A stretch of 64,000 bases of DNA from assembly GCA_905214105.1 (NCBI GenBank), contig CAJMKK010000009.1, positions 1 through 64,000 on the forward strand, given 5' to 3'. The DNA comes from an uncultured bacterium. Its GTDB lineage: Bacteria > Actinomycetota > Coriobacteriia > Coriobacteriales > Coriobacteriaceae. Below are positions 62,282 to 64,000 of the stretch, piece after piece (within the stretch, counting starts at the first letter, position 1; each line of letters starts with the position of its first letter). The notes below the pieces were generated by a model. That model searched no databases and was not told the DNA's origin. It saw nothing but the letters and a program-made list of their open reading frames with translations. Made by a program: the position numbers and the translations under genes.

Positions 62282-63385
62282 TTAGTACATTCCGTACGGC
62301 GAAAGCATGGCACGCTGCGAGCAGCTCGCAAACCAAACCGACACGAGTGCAAACATAAATCCGTTGGCAAAACCGTTGGCAAACTGCATCGCGCCGCGTT
62401 TCCACCACAGCAGGCTGCGATGAAGCACGCCGTCCGAGAGCACCATGAACAGGCCCATGGCAAACGGAATAAAGCACATCATGGCAAAGGCCGAGAACAC
62501 GCCCGAGATGGCCGACAGCACCAAAAACGGCGCCACGATGCCCATCAGGTAAAAACCGGTACGGGCCTTGCCTTCCAGGCGCTCGGCCTCGACATGGGCA
62601 CGGCCGACCAGGTCGCCGCCCGCGGCACCGTTGGTGCCGGCGTGACCCATGCCGCCAATACGAACCTCGTCGCCATCGTGCGTGCCGGCAGGAAACTCAA
62701 TCGTCTGCTCGGAGGTCACGCGGGTTCGACCGCTGCCACCGCAATCGGGACAGGGGTCGGCGACGACCTTACCGGAACCGCCGCACTCGGGGCAGACCGA
62801 CTGGAACGTGCCGGCGCCAAACAGGAAGGACAGGTCGACATCGATGTGGCCGCGACCGCCGCAGCTCGGGCAGGTATGCGCATGCTCGGACGAGACGGAG
62901 CCCGAGCCGCCACAGTGACCACAGGTATCAAAACGCGTATAGCGGACGGTCTTACGGGCACCGCCCTTGGCCTCCTTGGCGTCGAGCTTGATGTCGACGA
63001 CCACGTTGGCGCCGTTCTCGGGATTGTAGGCAGCCTGCCCACGACGCTGCTGGCCCCAGGCGCCACCAAAGGGGAAGCCGCCCTCAAAGGGATTGCCATA
63101 ACCCGTGCTGCCGGCGTAGCCGCCACCATAGGGCGAAGCCGTAGGAGCACCGGCAAAGGGATTGCCCGAGCGCATGGCGTCATAGCGAGCACGCTTCTGC
63201 TCGTCCGAAAGCACGGCGTAGGCCTCGGAAACCTCTTTGAACTTTTCCTCGGCATCCGGCTCTTTATTGACGTCCGGATGGAGCTTGCGGGCCTTTTGCT
63301 GGAAAGCCTTTTGTATATCACGCGAGGTGGCGTCCTTGGAGACGCCCAGGATCTCGTAGTAATCTTTTTCGTTCATCGTCGCCAT
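62282..63385 (-). CDS. DnaJ-like protein with a C-terminal membrane tail
   Basis: A 367-residue protein with a J domain ([23 protein letters not shown] in [11 protein letters not shown]), a Gly/Tyr/Pro-rich linker, then zinc-finger repeats ([32 protein letters not shown]). A single beta domain ends in [13 protein letters not shown]. The last 100 or so residues are hydrophobic, with about three or four membrane segments (for example [20 protein letters not shown]) instead of the second substrate domain. The ATG at 63385 follows GGAGGTTGCCGCGC. It may be a membrane-anchored co-chaperone. Confidence 0.85.
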   Translation of the reverse strand: MATMNEKDYYEILGVSKDATSRDIQKAFQQKARKLHPDVNKEPDAEEKFKEVSEAYAVLSDEQKRARYDAMRSGNPFAGAPTASPYGGGYAGSTGYGNPFEGGFPFGGAWGQQRRGQAAYNPENGANVVVDIKLDAKEAKGGARKTVRYTRFDTCGHCGGSGSVSSEHAHTCPSCGGRGHIDVDLSFLFGAGTFQSVCPECGGSGKVVADPCPDCGGSGRTRVTSEQTIEFPAGTHDGDEVRIGGMGHAGTNGAAGGDLVGRAHVEAERLEGKARTGFYLMGIVAPFLVLSAISGVFSAFAMMCFIPFAMGLFMVLSDGVLHRSLLWWKRGAMQFANGFANGFMFALVSVWFASCSQRAMLSPYGMY

Positions 63386-63443
63386 GCGCGGCAACCTCCT
63401 GCTCACAGCAGCGTATATAATGCGGTCATTCTACCCGAGCGGC

Positions 63444-64000
63444 CTAAGCTAGACCCCAAAACAGCTCGAACAGCACATTTCCATCGAGCCAACCCAAGTG
63501 GGTGGGAGCCAGACGGGCGCGAGTGCGACCTTCGATAACATCTTTCGATGTAACGCGCCCCGCATGCCCTTTAGCATCATCGGACACCCAGGAGGCAAGG
63601 CCCAACTCGAGCGCGCGGTCGCAAGCCGCCGCCAGCTCGTCCTCGGGGATAATGTTTGCCGAGCGAACCAACAGGTCAGACCCAACGCCGCGCGTCATGC
63701 GACAGGCGAGCATCAAATCCTCGGCTGCTGCCTCGCGCTGCGACAGACACTCGGCATCAAACGTCGTCGCAGCATCGTCGCGCTGTACCAGACGCACGCG
63801 ATACGCGTCGCCTCGAGCAAGTGCGCCGCAAAACAGCCCGGCCAAGCGAGCGAAGTCCCCAGCATCGAGCATGCCGGCGGCAGAGCGGCCCAGACCCAGG
63901 TAACCCTGTCCGGTCCAGTAGGCAATGTTATGGGCGCATTCATGGCCGTCGAGCGCGTAGCTCGCCACCTCATACGGGTGATAGCCGGCGGCACCCAGGA
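63444..64000 (-). CDS. hemW: HemW-like radical SAM protein, C-terminal part (cut by window edge)
   Basis: The 3' part of a coproporphyrinogen-III-oxidase-like/HemW gene, running off the right edge. The frame continues through the edge with LGAAGYHPYEVASYALDG, then HECAHNIAYWTGQGYLGLG, the typical HemW YE(I/V)SNFA...HNxxYW region, and ends with a winged-helix-like part (RTRARLAPTHLGWLDGNVLF). HemW delivers heme to respiratory proteins. The N-terminal radical-SAM motif lies outside, so the family call rests on the C-terminal part and the common hemW-hrcA-dnaJ neighbourhood. Confidence 0.82.
   Translation of the reverse strand, partial: LGAAGYHPYEVASYALDGHECAHNIAYWTGQGYLGLGRSAAGMLDAGDFARLAGLFCGALARGDAYRVRLVQRDDAATTFDAECLSQREAAAEDLMLACRMTRGVGSDLLVRSANIIPEDELAAACDRALELGLASWVSDDAKGHAGRVTSKDVIEGRTRARLAPTHLGWLDGNVLFELFWGLA

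Overview
The window is high-GC DNA from a Gram-positive actinobacterium. Gene content and order point to class Coriobacteriia, most like Collinsella; this is an inference from remembered synteny, not a database match. Apart from one island and some repeat-filled gaps it is a dense block of core housekeeping genes. Genes run on the + strand from 31 to about 17.1 kb, mostly on the - strand from 17.9 to 22.7 kb, mainly on + from 23.1 to 34.5 kb, and almost entirely on - from 34.5 kb to the end. About 62 protein genes and one tRNA (tRNA-Pro, GGG) are supported. No CRISPR array, IS transposase, integrase, rRNA or prophage gene was seen.

Region 1 (31-17111, +): an ABC-F ATPase, a small membrane protein, an M50 protease, the condensin partners scpA-scpB, rluB, cmk, an acyltransferase, ispH, a PDZ/radical-SAM protein, der, plsY, gpsA, rpe, a cysteine desulfurase, a Nif3-like protein, a zinc-ribbon coiled-coil protein and coaBC. 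Many genes overlap or abut, as in long operons. The theme is chromosome segregation, ribosome maturation, phospholipid precursors and cofactors.

Region 2 (17192-22820): tRNA-Pro with its terminator, a gene-poor stretch of about 570 bases, then a - strand cassette. The cassette holds a lantibiotic-immunity-type ABC transporter (ATPase plus two permeases), a YxeA-like secreted protein, an OmpR-type response regulator and a sensor kinase. It looks richer in GC than its surroundings and lacks any lantibiotic precursor or modification gene, so it reads as an acquired bacteriocin-resistance module.

Region 3 (23108-31600): a CDP-alcohol phosphatidyltransferase, an FHA protein, a MerR regulator, apt, a secreted NlpC/P60 hydrolase, degV, a DUF1836 regulator, trxB and an MGDG-synthase-like glycosyltransferase. 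degV and the DUF1836 gene share a palindromic upstream motif (GGYTATCTAGT), a candidate regulatory circuit. The 31.2-31.6 kb gap carries three copies of a structured repeat.

Region 4 (31615-43374): dut, nrdR and a LysM membrane protein lie divergent from lexA across three SOS boxes. They are followed by a DUF1624 membrane protein and, on -, hflX, miaA, miaB, spoVS, a GHKL-type ATPase, rny, recX and recA. recA has an SOS box inside a clear promoter. The GHKL ATPase sits where Bacillus has ymdB.

Region 5 (43540-64000, -): cinA (C-terminal domain only), pgsA, rimO, yajQ, a RodZ-like protein, ftsK, RNase J, pnp, rpsO, recO, era, a diacylglycerol kinase, ybeY, phoH, mtaB, dnaJ, a membrane-tailed DnaJ-like protein and the 3' part of hemW, cut by the window edge. 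Between RNase J and pnp are two inverted copies of a second structured repeat family whose stems differ in sequence but still pair. This is the strongest unexplained signal in the window.
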